Of a stretch of 64,000 nucleotides of DNA, positions 1 to 9,233 are shown piece after piece; position 1 is the stretch's first letter; every line of letters starts with the position of its first letter. The position numbers were made by a program, and so were the translations under genes. The stretch is from positions 558,001 through 622,000 of the forward strand of contig NZ_VCRO01000002.1 of NCBI RefSeq assembly GCF_006007885.1. The letters are read 5' to 3'. This DNA is from Alteribacter natronophilus. GTDB lineage: Bacteria; Bacillota; Bacilli; Bacillales; Salisediminibacteriaceae. The notes under the pieces were generated by a model that had not been told where the DNA came from, ran no database searches, and was given only the letters and a program-made list of their open reading frames with translations.

Positions 1-56
1 ACGGGGGAAATCGTTACGTATGATAGAACAAGACTTCACAAATGGATGTGAATCAA

Positions 57-782
57 ATGATTGGATGTTTATGTATTCATGGCTTCACAGGAACACCCGA
101 TGAGGTAAAAGACATCACGCACCACCTCCAGAAACGGGAGGGGTGGCTTGTCTATTCACCGAATCTTCCGGGCCACGGCTCGAAGGATGGGATGAAGGAG
201 GTTACTTATAAGCACTGGCTGTACGCTGCCAGTGTGGCCATGGAGGAACTGCTGAAACGCTGCGAAAAAGTATATGTGATCGGTTTTTCCATGGGAGGTA
301 TGCTTGCGGGATTCCTGGCTGCAAAATACCCCGTTGACCGGCTCGTACTGATCAGTTCATCAGCCTATTACCTTAATCCGAAGCAGCTGCTCCAGGACGT
401 GAAGGACTGGGCGGTGGAAGGCTTTGAAGGGCCTGTTTTTGATCCGGAACTTTATGAATTCTACCGGAGAAAAATTAAGGACACGCCAATTGCCGCTGCG
501 TATGAGTTTACAAAGGTCGTACGTTCTGCCAGACCCCTTCTGAAGGATATAACAACCCCGACGCTGATTATCCAGGGGGAAAGTGATGAACTCGTACCGC
601 CGAGGAAAAGTGCGGAGTATCTTTATGAACACATTCAATCTGACGATAAAAGGGTATACTACATTCAAAACGCGAAGCATTACATCTGGTTCGGGAAGCA
701 AAAAGAGGAACTATTCTCAACGATTGATTCTTTTTTATCCGAGGACAAGGCCCCGCCGGATGCCGGTGAGGGTCTGTGTTGA
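57..782 (+). CDS. alpha/beta hydrolase (esterase/lipase-like), 241 aa
   Basis: A serine hydrolase of the alpha/beta fold, probably a cytosolic carboxylesterase; no signal peptide is visible. The N-terminus carries the HGFTG oxyanion-hole segment, followed by the nucleophile elbow GFSMGG. The acid (DELVPP region) and His (NAKHYIW region) lie in the C-terminal quarter in the expected order. I prefer the ATG at 57 over the ATG at 42 because GGATGTGA ends about five bases before it and the protein then begins directly at the first beta strand. It lies 5' of a second, divergent hydrolase, with a 10-bp-stem hairpin at 785-813 between them. In many Bacilli an esterase gene precedes rnr, but that role fits the next gene better. 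The substrate is unknown. Confidence 0.8.
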   Translation: MIGCLCIHGFTGTPDEVKDITHHLQKREGWLVYSPNLPGHGSKDGMKEVTYKHWLYAASVAMEELLKRCEKVYVIGFSMGGMLAGFLAAKYPVDRLVLISSSAYYLNPKQLLQDVKDWAVEGFEGPVFDPELYEFYRRKIKDTPIAAAYEFTKVVRSARPLLKDITTPTLIIQGESDELVPPRKSAEYLYEHIQSDDKRVYYIQNAKHYIWFGKQKEELFSTIDSFLSEDKAPPDAGEGLC

Positions 783-784
783 AA

Positions 785-813
785 CATGCTCACCAGATCG
801 CAGGGTGAGCATG
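785..813 (+). other. perfect 10-bp stem hairpin between the two esterase genes
   Basis: CATGCTCACC at 785-794 is followed by its exact reverse complement at 804-813, with a nine-base loop. No T-run follows, so it is not a standard intrinsic terminator. It may be an mRNA stabiliser or processing site between the two hydrolase cistrons. Confidence 0.5.
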
Positions 814-890
814 ACTGCCATCATTCTTTGGAAAGGCAGGTGGCAGGCAGGACTTCAGAGACTGGAACAGAAAAAAGGAGAGACTCAGAA

Positions 891-1640
891 ATGATGAAAA
901 TTTCACAGCCAAAACCGTTTACTTTTAAAGGGGGAGACCGTGCTGTTCTGCTGCTGCACGGATTTACGGGAAATTCCGCCGATGTCAGGATGCTTGGACG
1001 GTACCTTGAAAAGCGGGGATATACCTGTCACGCTCCGCAGTATAAAGGGCACGGGGTACCACCGGAGGAACTGGTGCATACAGGGCCTGAAGACTGGTGG
1101 GAGGATGTTCAGGAAGCGTATAACCACCTCAAGGACATGGGGCATGAGGAGATTGCCGTAGCAGGTTTGTCCCTCGGTGGTGTATTTTCCCTTAAGCTTG
1201 GGTACACACTACCAGTAAAGGGAATTGTGCCGATGTGTGCCCCAATGTACATTAAAAGTGAAGAAACGATGTATCAGGGAGTACTTGAGTATGCACGTAA
1301 GTTTAAACGCTACGAAAAAAAGCCGGAAGAGCAGATTGAGAAAGAAATGAAGGAATTTGAAAAAACGCCGATGAATACGTTAAAGGCACTGCAGGAACTC
1401 AATCAGGAAGTAAGGGATCATGTGGATATGATCTATGCACCGGTCTTCGTCGTCCAGGCAAGACACGATGAAATGATTGATACTGACAGTGCGAACATCA
1501 TCTACAGCGAAGTGGAATCGGACCAGAAGGACCTTAAATGGTACGAGGAGTCCGGCCACATTATTACACTTGATAAAGAAAAGGATCAGCTGCACGAAGA
1601 TGTCTACCAGTTCCTCGAGAGTCTGGACTGGAACGACTGA
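891..1640 (+). CDS. est: carboxylesterase (Est/YvaK family), 249 aa
   Basis: Carboxylesterase of the monoglyceride-lipase-like family that lies upstream of rnr in Bacillus and Geobacillus. It hydrolyses short- to medium-chain esters in the cytosol. Visible features are LLLHGFTGN (oxyanion hole), the nucleophile motif GLSLGG, an acidic residue in QARHDEMI and the C-terminal catalytic His in EESGHII. The ATG at 891 is chosen because AAAAAAGGAG lies at good spacing; a longer in-frame extension to 786 would run through the hairpin and lacks a ribosome-binding site. The 249-residue length is normal. rnr begins 40 bases downstream, so co-transcription is likely. Confidence 0.9.
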   Translation: MMKISQPKPFTFKGGDRAVLLLHGFTGNSADVRMLGRYLEKRGYTCHAPQYKGHGVPPEELVHTGPEDWWEDVQEAYNHLKDMGHEEIAVAGLSLGGVFSLKLGYTLPVKGIVPMCAPMYIKSEETMYQGVLEYARKFKRYEKKPEEQIEKEMKEFEKTPMNTLKALQELNQEVRDHVDMIYAPVFVVQARHDEMIDTDSANIIYSEVESDQKDLKWYEESGHIITLDKEKDQLHEDVYQFLESLDWND

Positions 1641-1680
1641 ATCCGCAGCATGTGATTTTTCAGGGAAGGGAGCGGTTATC

Positions 1681-4020
1681 ATGACAGACCTGAGCAAAGA
1701 ATACGTGCTTGATTATATGAGAGATCAGGCAGACAAGCCACTTTCGGTAAAAGATCTGGAAGAGGCACTGGAAATCAGCGATTCCTCACAGTTTAAGGAG
1801 TTTGTTAAGCTTTTGAACGAACTGGAAGAGGAAGGACAGCTGGTGCGGACAAGGAGTAACCGGTACGGGCTTCCGGAACGGATGAATCTTGTACGCGGTT
1901 CGGTTATCATGCACGCAAAAGGATTTGCATTTGTACGCACCGGTGAAGGGCATGACGATGTTTATATTTCAGCTTCAGAGATGAACAGTGCCATGAACAG
2001 GGATACGGTCCTCGTCCGCCTTCATAACAAATCGGGCGGCTCAAAGCCGGAAGGGACGATTATCCGCATCATTGAGCGCGGTGTCACAGAAGTGGTCGGT
2101 ACATATGTGGATGACAAGTACTACGGTTTTGTCGTAGCTGATGATAAGAGGATTCCGAACGATATCTTTATTCCGAAGAAAAAAGAGGGCGGAGCCGTGG
2201 ACGGCCATAAAGTCGTCGTCCGTATTACGAAATACCCGGAAGGACGTATGAGCGCAGAAGGTGAAGTGGTGGATATTCTCGGCCACAAAAATGATCCCGG
2301 GGTGGATATTCTCTCCATTATTCACAAACACGGACTGCCTGGTGAGTTTGCCGAGGAAACCATCGACCATGCCAACAAAGTACCGGATGAAATCAGCGAA
2401 GAGGAGATTGCCGGGCGCCGCGATCTCAGGAATGAGACGATTGTTACGATTGACGGAGCCGACGCGAAAGACCTGGACGATGCCGTCCGGGTTGAAAAAC
2501 TCGATAACGGGAACTACCTGCTCGGCGTTTATATCGCGGACGTTTCCCATTACGTGAAGGAAGGCTCGCCGATTGACCAGGAAGCCTATGAACGTGCGAC
2601 AAGCTGCTACCTCGTTGACCGGGTGATCCCGATGATTCCGCATCGTCTTTCCAATGGAATCTGTTCACTTAATCCCCAGGTCGACCGTCTTACGCTTGCC
2701 TGTGAAATGGAGATTGATCCATCAGGGGAAGTGGTGAATCATGAGATTTTCGAAAGTGTAATCAAAACGACCGAACGGATGACGTATACAGACGTCCGGA
2801 AAATCCTTCAGAACGAGGATGAAGAGGTCATCCAGCGCTATGAACCGCTCGTTCCATTCTTTAAACGGATGGAAGAGCTCGCTGCGATTCTCCGTAAAAA
2901 GCGGTTTGACCGGGGCGCCATCGACTTTGATTTCAAGGAAGCAAAAGTACTGGTGGACGAGGAAGGGAAGCCGACTGATGTGGTGCTTCGGGATCGCTCG
3001 GTAGCCGAGAAACTGATTGAGGAGTTTATGCTTGCGGCAAATGAAACAGTCGCTGAGCATTTCCACTGGCTTAAGCTTCCGTTCGTGTACCGGATTCACG
3101 AAGATCCTGACGAGGAAAAACTCAACCATTTCCTCGAATTTATCACCAACTTCGGATATGTCGTTAAGGGAAGCGCCAACAGCGTTCATCCCCGTGCCAT
3201 GCAGGATATTCTGGACGCTGCAAAAGGGGAGCCCGAGGAGGCTGTCATCAGTACAGTGATGCTCAGGTCCATGCGTCAGGCAAAGTACGATCCCGACAAT
3301 ATCGGCCACTTTGGCCTGTCTGCGGATTTCTACACTCACTTTACATCACCGATCCGCCGTTATCCTGACCTGATTGTCCACAGGCTCATCCGCACGTACC
3401 TGATTGAAAAGAAGACTGACGAAAAAACGCGTGCACACTGGGAAGAAAAACTCCCTGCACTGACAGATCACTCCTCGCAGATGGAACGCCAGGCAGAGGA
3501 TGCATCCCGTGAAACCGATGAGCTGAAAAAAGTGCAGTTCATGGAGGACAAAGTCGGGGAAGAGTATGAAGGGATAATCAGCGGTGTGACCGGTTTCGGG
3601 CTGTTCGTGGAACTTCCGAATACCGTCGAGGGGCTTGTACACGTGAGTTACCTGACCGATGATTACTACCACTACGACGAGAAGCAGTATGCCATGATCG
3701 GAGAGCGTACCGGAAAGGTCTTCCGGATCGGCGATCAGATCGATATCCGTGTCGTGAATGTGAATGTGGACGAGCGGATCATTGATTTCGAAATCGTAGG
3801 GATGAAAGAACGGAAAGCGAAGAAACAGGACCGTCCGAAAGTTATCCAGGGCGGAAAGCGTTCACCCCGTAAAAAGAAAGGCGGAGCCGGGGAAGACAAA
3901 GGACTGAAACTCGGCGGAAGCGGGGAGAAAAAGAAAGGCAGAAAAGGAAACGGCCCGAAAAAAGATAAACCTTTTTACGACCGGGCTCCAAAAGGGAAAA
4001 AAGGAAAGAAAAAACGCTGA
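1681..4020 (+). CDS. rnr: ribonuclease R, 779 aa
   Basis: RNase R is a processive 3'-5' exoribonuclease that degrades structured RNA, including mRNA released by trans-translation. Domain order by eye is an N-terminal winged-helix segment (about 1-80), cold-shock/OB domains (about 80-230), the RNB catalytic domain (about 245-575) and an S1 domain (about 625-705). In RNB the metal-binding acidic residues fall in [12 protein letters not shown]; the S1 domain contains [15 protein letters not shown] Lys/Gly-rich tail of about 70 residues follows. The ATG at 1681 has GGGAAGGGAG upstream; the open frame extends further 5' only into the esterase gene. An intrinsic terminator follows at 4041. The rnr-smpB-ssrA neighbourhood is the usual Firmicute arrangement. 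Confidence 0.97.
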   Translation: MTDLSKEYVLDYMRDQADKPLSVKDLEEALEISDSSQFKEFVKLLNELEEEGQLVRTRSNRYGLPERMNLVRGSVIMHAKGFAFVRTGEGHDDVYISASEMNSAMNRDTVLVRLHNKSGGSKPEGTIIRIIERGVTEVVGTYVDDKYYGFVVADDKRIPNDIFIPKKKEGGAVDGHKVVVRITKYPEGRMSAEGEVVDILGHKNDPGVDILSIIHKHGLPGEFAEETIDHANKVPDEISEEEIAGRRDLRNETIVTIDGADAKDLDDAVRVEKLDNGNYLLGVYIADVSHYVKEGSPIDQEAYERATSCYLVDRVIPMIPHRLSNGICSLNPQVDRLTLACEMEIDPSGEVVNHEIFESVIKTTERMTYTDVRKILQNEDEEVIQRYEPLVPFFKRMEELAAILRKKRFDRGAIDFDFKEAKVLVDEEGKPTDVVLRDRSVAEKLIEEFMLAANETVAEHFHWLKLPFVYRIHEDPDEEKLNHFLEFITNFGYVVKGSANSVHPRAMQDILDAAKGEPEEAVISTVMLRSMRQAKYDPDNIGHFGLSADFYTHFTSPIRRYPDLIVHRLIRTYLIEKKTDEKTRAHWEEKLPALTDHSSQMERQAEDASRETDELKKVQFMEDKVGEEYEGIISGVTGFGLFVELPNTVEGLVHVSYLTDDYYHYDEKQYAMIGERTGKVFRIGDQIDIRVVNVNVDERIIDFEIVGMKERKAKKQDRPKVIQGGKRSPRKKKGGAGEDKGLKLGGSGEKKKGRKGNGPKKDKPFYDRAPKGKKGKKKR

Positions 4021-4040
4021 TTAATACCACTGACAATACC

Positions 4041-4078
4041 GGACGCAGGGAAGCCGAACGCTTCTCTGCGTCCTTTTT
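4041..4078 (+). terminator. intrinsic terminator after rnr
   Basis: GGACGCAGGGAAGC pairs with GCTTCTCTGCGTCC (one mismatch) and is followed by TTTTT. Confidence 0.85.
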
Positions 4079-4186
4079 GAAAGAGGGCGTTCAAAAGCAG
4101 AGCAAAATTACTGTTTTTCAGAGGCGCAGGAGGGGAAAACGAAAGTAGAACTTTCTTATAAAAGGTGAAAAAGGAGATGATAAGAG

Positions 4187-4522
4187 ATGAACCACATGAA
4201 TGGCCAGCTTGAAGAAGTATATGAAGCGCTGGAGGACTGCCTCCGTGCCTGCAATCAGTGCTACGAAGCCTGCCTGAATGATGAGGATCCGACACATATG
4301 CGTGACTGTATCCGCACAGACCGTGAGTGCGCGGATATGTGTGAACTGGCGATGAAAGCGGTTATTACAGACAGCCCGAGCATGAAGGACATTCTCAGGC
4401 TCTGTGCACAGATCTGCGAGCGATGTGGAAAAGAGTGCGCCAAACATGATCATGAACACTGCCAGGTCTGCGCCGAAGCCTGTCACAAGTGCAGCGAACT
4501 CTGCATGGCCTACGTTCAGTAA
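4187..4522 (+). CDS. Cys-rich four-helix-bundle protein (DUF326, Csp-like), 111 aa
   Basis: A small, wholly helical protein with many regularly spaced Cys residues (CLRAC, CNQC, CADMC, CAQIC, CERC, CQVC, CHKC, CSELC). This is the pattern of the DUF326 family that includes YhjQ and the copper-storage proteins. A role in binding Cu(I) or other thiophilic metal is inferred from the family, not shown. No export signal is present, so it is presumably cytosolic. AAAAAGGAG precedes the ATG at 4187. It sits as a single gene between the rnr terminator and the smpB promoter. Confidence 0.8.
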   Translation: MNHMNGQLEEVYEALEDCLRACNQCYEACLNDEDPTHMRDCIRTDRECADMCELAMKAVITDSPSMKDILRLCAQICERCGKECAKHDHEHCQVCAEACHKCSELCMAYVQ

Positions 4523-4616
4523 TGCTCTTCTGCTGCAGGAGGACGCTTTTTGCGTGAGAGATTCTGTGTTTCTGCACCTGAAGGTAATACTCACCTTTTT
4601 GGTGCAGCCTCCTTTA

Positions 4617-4646
4617 TTGAACAAAACACTGTGTTTTTGGTATGAT
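4617..4646 (+). promoter_or_regulatory. sigma-A-type promoter for smpB
   Basis: TTGAAC at 4617-4622 and TATGAT at 4641-4646 with an 18-base spacer, about 40 bases before the smpB start. Confidence 0.65.
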
Positions 4647-4683
4647 AAAGGAATCGAAGTACGTGCGAAAGGATGCATAGCAA

Positions 4684-5148
4684 ATGGCGGACGGAAAACT
4701 GGTTGCCCAGAATAAAAAAGCAAGGCATGATTATCATATAGAAGAAACGTATGAAGCAGGCATGGTGCTCACCGGGACGGAAATCAAGTCCATCAGAGCC
4801 GGCCGTATCAACCTGAAGGACTCATTTGCAAGGGTGAGCAACGGCGAAGCATGGGTGCACAACATGCATATCAGTCATTATGAGCAGGGAAACAGGTACA
4901 ATCACGATCCTGTTCGGACAAGGAAGCTTCTCCTGCACAAGAAACAGATCAGCCAGCTGATCGGCCTTACCCGGGAAAAAGGCTATACACTTGTACCATT
5001 GAAGGTTTATCTGAAAAATGGATATGCAAAAATTCTCGTTGGTCTTGGAAAAGGTAAGAAGAAATACGATAAGCGTGAGGATCTGAAGAAAAAAGCAGCC
5101 AAACGTGACATCGAGCGTGCGTTTAAAGACCATCAGCTCGGCCGTTAA
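4684..5148 (+). CDS. smpB: SsrA-binding protein SmpB, 154 aa
   Basis: SmpB binds tmRNA and carries it into stalled ribosomes for trans-translation. The sequence shows the family core: an N-terminal NKKARHDY segment, the GTEIKSIR motif, a strand with the HNMHISHYE sequence, and the basic C-terminal tail ([12 protein letters not shown]) that enters the mRNA channel. Length is normal for Bacilli. The ATG at 4684 has GAAAGG upstream. It has its own promoter, and ssrA follows 170 bases downstream. Confidence 0.97.
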   Translation: MADGKLVAQNKKARHDYHIEETYEAGMVLTGTEIKSIRAGRINLKDSFARVSNGEAWVHNMHISHYEQGNRYNHDPVRTRKLLLHKKQISQLIGLTREKGYTLVPLKVYLKNGYAKILVGLGKGKKKYDKREDLKKKAAKRDIERAFKDHQLGR

Positions 5149-5190
5149 TTCTACAGGGAAAGCACTGCCACCGGCGGAGAGCTTTTCCAT

Positions 5191-5218
5191 TTGACCGAAG
5201 ATTCGAGTGTGTTATAAT
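5191..5218 (+). promoter_or_regulatory. strong promoter for ssrA precursor
   Basis: TTGACC at 5191-5196 and a perfect TATAAT at 5213-5218, 16-base spacer. It lies about 100 bases before the mature tmRNA 5' end, implying a 5'-extended precursor trimmed by RNase P. Confidence 0.75.
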
Positions 5219-5318
5219 AGGAATTGTCAGCGGGAGAAATGGTGGTTCTTCCCGAGGGCTGAGTAGATTTGAAAACAGAATAGCATCTGTTTCTGTTTCT
5301 CCAGATTCCCATTTATAC

Positions 5319-5682
5319 GGGGACGTTCTGGATTCGACAGGGATAGGTCGAGCTTAAGTTGCGGGTCGAGCTGAGTGTCCTCGTAAAAACGCTCATCGCC
5401 TATAGTTGGCAAAGAAGAAAACAACTTCGCAGTAGCAGCGTAACACCTGTTTATTGCGGTTCCTCCCTTCATCGCCCATGTGAAGGATCAGGGACTCACT
5501 TATAGTGGGATACGCCTTGCGTCCACCGCCTGAGGACAAAAGGAAGAGATCAATCAGGATAGCCTCATGGAAGCCTGTCAGCTGGCTGAAGTGAAGGCGA
5601 AATACGAATAAACTGACTACACTCGTAGACGCTTAGGTATCGTTATCTCTGGACGTGGGTTCGATTCCCACCGTCTCCACCA
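5319..5682 (+). ncRNA. ssrA: transfer-messenger RNA (tmRNA)
   Basis: The 5' end GGGGACG pairs with CGTCTCC at the 3' end, which is followed by an encoded CCA ending at 5682, forming the tRNA-like acceptor stem. The conserved GATTCGACAGGGATAGGTCGAGC near the start and the T-arm GGGTTCGATTCCCACC near the end are clear. The tag reading frame runs from the resume codon GGC at 5408 to TAA at 5441-5443 and encodes GKEENNFAVAA after the tRNA-borne Ala. The tag ends in VAA rather than the B. subtilis LAA but keeps the small hydrophobic end recognised by ClpXP. smpB and rnr upstream complete the pathway. Confidence 0.97.
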
Positions 5683-5697
5683 ATACATAATATATTT

Positions 5698-5729
5698 ATC
5701 CCTCCGGTTAGCCGACCGGAGGGATTTTT
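5698..5729 (+). terminator. intrinsic terminator after ssrA
   Basis: ATCCCTCCGGT pairs perfectly with ACCGGAGGGAT and is followed by a T-run. Confidence 0.9.
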
Positions 5730-5792
5730 GCATTTTGCAGTATGAAATGACGGGTATAGATAAGGAACTGAAAGAAAAGGATGGATGCAGGA

Positions 5793-6542
5793 ATGACTTT
5801 TTCAAAACGCACAGTAGTAATTACCGGTGGTGCAAACGGCATTGGGGCAGCTCTGGCGGAGGGCTATGGAAAAGAAGGGGCAAATGTGGTCATTGCAGAC
5901 ATCGATGAACAGAACGGCCGGCAGACCGCTGCCGGTATTCTCAGGGAAAATGGCAGTGCGACATTCTTCAAAATCGACGTGAGCAGAGAAGATGAAGTAA
6001 AAGCTCTTGTAAAACACACAGAGGAAAAATACGGGGCGATTGAGATTCTGATCAACAATGCGGGTGTTTCAGAGTTCCATCCTGCATTTGATTTTTCAGC
6101 TGAGGACTGGGACCGGATCCTGGGAACAAACCTTAAAGGGGTTTTTCTCTGTACGAGGGAAGCTGCCCGCTCTATGGAGAAACAGGGAATACATGGTTCA
6201 ATTGTCAACATTGCCTCCACAAGGGCACTGATGAGCGAACCTGATTCGGAGGCTTATGCTGCTTCCAAAGGTGGAATTCTCGGGCTGACACATTCCTTTG
6301 CTGCTTCCCTTGCGAAATACCGAATCAGGGTTAACGCTGTATCACCGGGCTGGATTCATACCGGTGATGAAAAAGAACTCAGGCATGTGGATCACAGTCA
6401 GCACCTTTCCGGGAGAGTCGGAAAACCCCGGGATATTTTAAAGGCGTGCTTCTATCTCACGGATCCGGAAAATGACTTTATAAATGGAGAGAACATAATC
6501 GTGGACGGAGGAATGACAAGAAAGATGATGTACGAGCATTAA
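5793..6542 (+). CDS. short-chain dehydrogenase/reductase (SDR), 249 aa
   Basis: Classical SDR oxidoreductase. It has the Rossmann cofactor motif TGGANGIG near the N-terminus, then NNAG, the catalytic Ser in NIAS, and the YxxxK pair in YAASKGG. Asp after the second beta strand (VIADID) suggests NAD(H) preference. The C-terminal GENIIVDGGM is typical of the glucose-1-dehydrogenase/FabG group. Start is uncertain: ATG 5781 sits directly on AAAGG, while ATG 5793 has that site 12 bases upstream and gives the usual N-terminus. The substrate cannot be told. It shares a bidirectional terminator with the convergent NlpC/P60 gene. Confidence 0.85.
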   Translation: MTFSKRTVVITGGANGIGAALAEGYGKEGANVVIADIDEQNGRQTAAGILRENGSATFFKIDVSREDEVKALVKHTEEKYGAIEILINNAGVSEFHPAFDFSAEDWDRILGTNLKGVFLCTREAARSMEKQGIHGSIVNIASTRALMSEPDSEAYAASKGGILGLTHSFAASLAKYRIRVNAVSPGWIHTGDEKELRHVDHSQHLSGRVGKPRDILKACFYLTDPENDFINGENIIVDGGMTRKMMYEH

Positions 6543-6543
6543 A

Positions 6544-6571
6544 AAGCTGCAGGGAGATTTCCCTGCAGCTT
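6544..6571. terminator. bidirectional terminator between SDR and NlpC/P60 genes
   Basis: Perfect inverted repeat AAGCTGCAGGGA/TCCCTGCAGCTT with a short loop between two convergent genes; A- and T-rich flanks on both sides. Confidence 0.8.
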
Positions 6572-6591
6572 ATCTTCTATGTTTGATATTA

Positions 6592-7260
6592 TTAGCGGCG
6601 TGCACCCAGGTAGGCATTGCTCCAGTAAGAGCTGTTCAGGCTGGATACAGTTACACCAGTTGAAGCACCCGCATGGATGAACTCGTTGTTGCCCATGTAG
6701 ATTCCCACGTGGGATGGACCTGTACGTGTTTCAAAGAAGACAAGGTCTCCAACTCGTGGATTTGACACGTGGCTTGTCGCACTGTACATCTGGGACGTTG
6801 TACGTGGAAGCTGTTTACCGTGCTGAGCATAAACTGTCTGAACAAATCCGCTGCAGTCAAAGCCGGAACTGGTTGTTCCGCCCCACTGATATGGTGTTCC
6901 GAGGTAGCCTTCAGCTGTTCCGATCACACCGGACGCACTTCCTGTGCTGACACCTGCTACTGCTGGTGAAGATGATGAACCGTTTAGACCAAGAGAACCG
7001 AGGGTAGCTGGACCTGCTACTCCGTAGAAGTTCCCTGCAGGACTGGAAATACCGTTATCAAGCTGATAGGCTTGTACAGCTGACAGGGTTCTTGGACCGA
7101 AAATTCCCTGAGTTCCACCGTTATATCCCTCTTCTGCAAGAGCAACCTGAAGATCTCTTACATCCTGACCACGGTCTCCTGAACTTAGAGATGCCTCTGT
7201 AATTGATGGTACTGCCAAAAGTCCTCCCGCCAAAGCTACACTCATAATGACCTTTTTCAT
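6592..7260 (-). CDS. secreted NlpC/P60 peptidoglycan endopeptidase, 222 aa
   Basis: Exported cell-wall hydrolase predicted to cut gamma-D-Glu-meso-DAP bonds in peptidoglycan. It starts with a Sec signal peptide (MKKVIMSVALAGG, cleavage near TEA-SLS). A PG_binding_1 domain follows (GDRGQDVRDLQ and FGPRTLSAVQ), then a Ser/Gly linker, then the C-terminal NlpC/P60 domain with catalytic Cys in FDCSGF and His in SHVGIY. The ATG at 7260 is preceded by GGGAGAGG; a longer frame to 7380 has no such site and no signal sequence. It resembles LytE/LytF-type autolysins but has a peptidoglycan-binding domain in place of LysM repeats. Confidence 0.93.
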   Translation of the reverse strand: MKKVIMSVALAGGLLAVPSITEASLSSGDRGQDVRDLQVALAEEGYNGGTQGIFGPRTLSAVQAYQLDNGISSPAGNFYGVAGPATLGSLGLNGSSSSPAVAGVSTGSASGVIGTAEGYLGTPYQWGGTTSSGFDCSGFVQTVYAQHGKQLPRTTSQMYSATSHVSNPRVGDLVFFETRTGPSHVGIYMGNNEFIHAGASTGVTVSSLNSSYWSNAYLGARR

Positions 7261-7631
7261 AATACTTTCCTCTCCCTTTTTTCTTTGTATTTGGTATTTT
7301 ATCTCTCTTTTTCTATTTGTCTCTTTCACAGGTTTTATATTACTCCCTATCGGGTATAAAAGAAAAGGGGTTTTCTGCACTCGTTATAAAACTAAAAACT
7401 TCCTGTAATATTATCGAAACATCCACCAAGTTTATGTCGAATTTCGTTGATTCAGATCGACAAAAGTACATATATGATAGACAAATGTCTAATGAATGCA
7501 TAAAGGATCGACCGGTGGCGGTCGATTCTTTTTTAAAAAAGAAGGTTAAAATAAGAATGTATGGAAGTTGTTAGGAAGTGGGGGAGACGGAGCGGGCTTA
7601 TATTGATAGAGAACAGAGAAGGGGAGAGTTT
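7261..7631. other. divergent regulatory gap, 371 bases
   Basis: AT-rich region between the divergent NlpC/P60 and RsbR-like genes. It contains TGTCGAA at 7435-7441 (matches the Spo0A box core), TTGATT at 7447-7452 with TATATG/TATGAT at 7471-7478 (possible promoter), and a terminator-like hairpin at 7507-7534. No convincing gene is seen. Confidence 0.5.
7507..7534 (+). terminator. orphan intrinsic terminator or attenuator
   Basis: GATCGACC pairs with GGTCGATT and is followed by CTTTTTT on the + strand, although no + strand gene lies between the SDR gene and this point. It may end a short transcript or attenuate the gene at 7632. Confidence 0.6.
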
Positions 7632-8645
7632 ATGACTTCAGAGACTAAAGTACTGGACGGGGCAAAGTTTGAGTGGAAACAGAAAGGAGGGACTTTTGCA
7701 TTTGAGGGAGAGGATGCAATCCTGTTCTGGCTCAATTCCGCTTTTAAAACATTTCTTGATACGCTCGATGAGGTGTCAGGGGAGGATGCGGCAAGCGTTG
7801 TGCTGGAGACGACCGGGTATCGTATGGGGCTGATCGTCGGCGAACATTTCTTCAACACTGACCAGAAGCCGGAGGATGTACTGTCATTTCTGCCTGCTGT
7901 TTATTCAGCTGCGGGGTGGGGGAATTTTGAACTGGTAAGCCTTGACAGTGAGGAATCTATTGCCGTAATCCGGATGAGAAACAGCTGGGAGTACCGGGTG
8001 AATAAGCTGCAGAATAAAAAAAGGCGCGGAACATTTATTCCGGGACATTTTGCAGGCATGTTTTCAGGTTTTTTCAATACGAACATATGGTACGACGTTT
8101 TATCGAGTCAGGCGGAAGGGGAGGAGTACTGTGAATTTGTTTTTGCCCCTTCAGAGGTGACAGTGATCCAGAACATTCACGATTTATCCAGACAGCAGGA
8201 ACAAAAAGAGATCGCAGAACTGGAGAAAAAGGTCATAAAGCGGACAGAAGAGCTCTCCAAAACTATTAAGGATATCAGTTCACCGATTATTCCTGTTCTG
8301 GACCAGGTTGTGGTCGTTCCACTTCTCGGCAGATACGATGAATTCCGTTCAAAAGAGCTGGTTGAAAAAACAACACAGAACATTTCCGGCTACAGAGCAC
8401 GTTACCTTCTGCTGGATCTTACCGGGTTAAGCGAAGAAATCAGTGAATACGGTATATCAATGATCAGGCAGCTCATCTCCGTGACACATCTTCTGGGGAT
8501 GGAAACGGTTCTCGTCGGGATTTCCCCGGAACTGAGCATGAAGATGACGAAACTGAGTCATGTGTTTGCAGATACAAAATGTTTTTCAACTCTTCAGCAT
8601 GGCATTACCTATGCCCTTAAACAGGAAGGCCTGAGCATCTGCTGA
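7632..8645 (+). CDS. RsbR-like STAS-domain sensor protein with V4R-like N-terminus, 337 aa
   Basis: The N-terminal 200 residues look like a V4R-type ligand-binding module (TTGYRMG, AAGWGNFE, GHFAGMFSG). A coiled coil follows (about 195-220, EIAELEKKVIKRTEEL), then a C-terminal STAS domain (about 225-335). This is the architecture of stressosome RsbR co-antagonists that control SigB-type signalling. Aligned by eye to RsbR, the two Thr residues that RsbT phosphorylates appear to be missing: the DT of the DTxVA motif is EYG here, and the second Thr position is Lys (SPELSMKMTKL). No rsbS, rsbT or sigB lies nearby. ATG 7632 has AAGGGGAG upstream. A signalling role is likely but phospho-switching is doubtful. 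Confidence 0.75.
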   Translation: MTSETKVLDGAKFEWKQKGGTFAFEGEDAILFWLNSAFKTFLDTLDEVSGEDAASVVLETTGYRMGLIVGEHFFNTDQKPEDVLSFLPAVYSAAGWGNFELVSLDSEESIAVIRMRNSWEYRVNKLQNKKRRGTFIPGHFAGMFSGFFNTNIWYDVLSSQAEGEEYCEFVFAPSEVTVIQNIHDLSRQQEQKEIAELEKKVIKRTEELSKTIKDISSPIIPVLDQVVVVPLLGRYDEFRSKELVEKTTQNISGYRARYLLLDLTGLSEEISEYGISMIRQLISVTHLLGMETVLVGISPELSMKMTKLSHVFADTKCFSTLQHGITYALKQEGLSIC

Positions 8646-8742
8646 CTGCAGAGTTTAATTTTCCTTTTTGTTGGTTTTGATTCCTGCAATGGGGGTATAA
8701 GACACTTGGGGAAGCGAAAGATTCTTTAAAGGAGGAGCAGTA

Positions 8743-8904
8743 ATGGCAACAGCAAAAAAAGAAACGGTCATCAGTGAGTGCCTGTCTCTTGGAATCTATA
8801 AGTCTGCGGACGGACGTCAGTTATATGAAGTCGCTATCGAAGAACTGATCGAGCTTCTTTCGGAATATGGCGTAACTAAATATCATTCATCGATCTCTTC
8901 ATAA
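8743..8904 (+). CDS. FbpA-like small protein (Fur-regulated basic protein A family), 53 aa
   Basis: A 53-codon gene with a strong GGAGGAG site before the ATG and a terminator straight after the stop. The core LGIYKSADGRQLYEVAIEEL matches the short FbpA family (LxxxGIYKxxDGRQLYExxLxEL) of Bacillus. In B. subtilis FbpA works in the iron-sparing response with the FsrA RNA. I do not see a Fur box immediately upstream, and this copy is acidic rather than basic, so iron control is not established. The exact function is unknown. Confidence 0.75.
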   Translation: MATAKKETVISECLSLGIYKSADGRQLYEVAIEELIELLSEYGVTKYHSSISS

Positions 8905-8934
8905 GAGAGAGGGAAAATAAAGATTCTGAAACGG

Positions 8935-8964
8935 GCACCTGGTAACCAGGTGTCTCTTTTTTTT
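8935..8964 (+). terminator. intrinsic terminator after fbpA-like gene
   Basis: CACCTGG-TAA-CCAGGTG stem followed by TCTCTTTTTTTT. Confidence 0.9.
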
Positions 8965-9030
8965 GGGTAATACTCAGTCTTTCAGTATTTATTATGAATC
9001 CTGGCGTTTGCAGAAAAGATTCTGGTTAAT

Positions 9031-9081
9031 TTTGTCGAATATAAAAAATAATCAAAAAATATCAGAATTTTGTGCTAGAAT
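9031..9081 (+). promoter_or_regulatory. candidate Spo0A box and extended -10 promoter upstream of secY
   Basis: TTTGTCGAAT at 9031-9040 matches the 0A-box consensus TTTGTCGAAA at 9 of 10 bases. TGCTAGAAT at 9073-9081 is a good extended -10. The rest of the 8905-9233 gap is AT-rich with no gene. Box and promoter are predictions from pattern only. Confidence 0.45.
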
Positions 9082-9233
9082 ATAGAATATTACGTTTAAA
9101 GATTGAGAAAGCGGGTATCAGAGCCGATTTCAGCTGAAAAAAAAAGAGACAGCCTCGAAATCAGCCGGAGCTATTACCCGAAGTATTCAGCTTCTTTGCA
9201 GGAGAGGACATCAGAAGGGATTGAGGTGCACGT

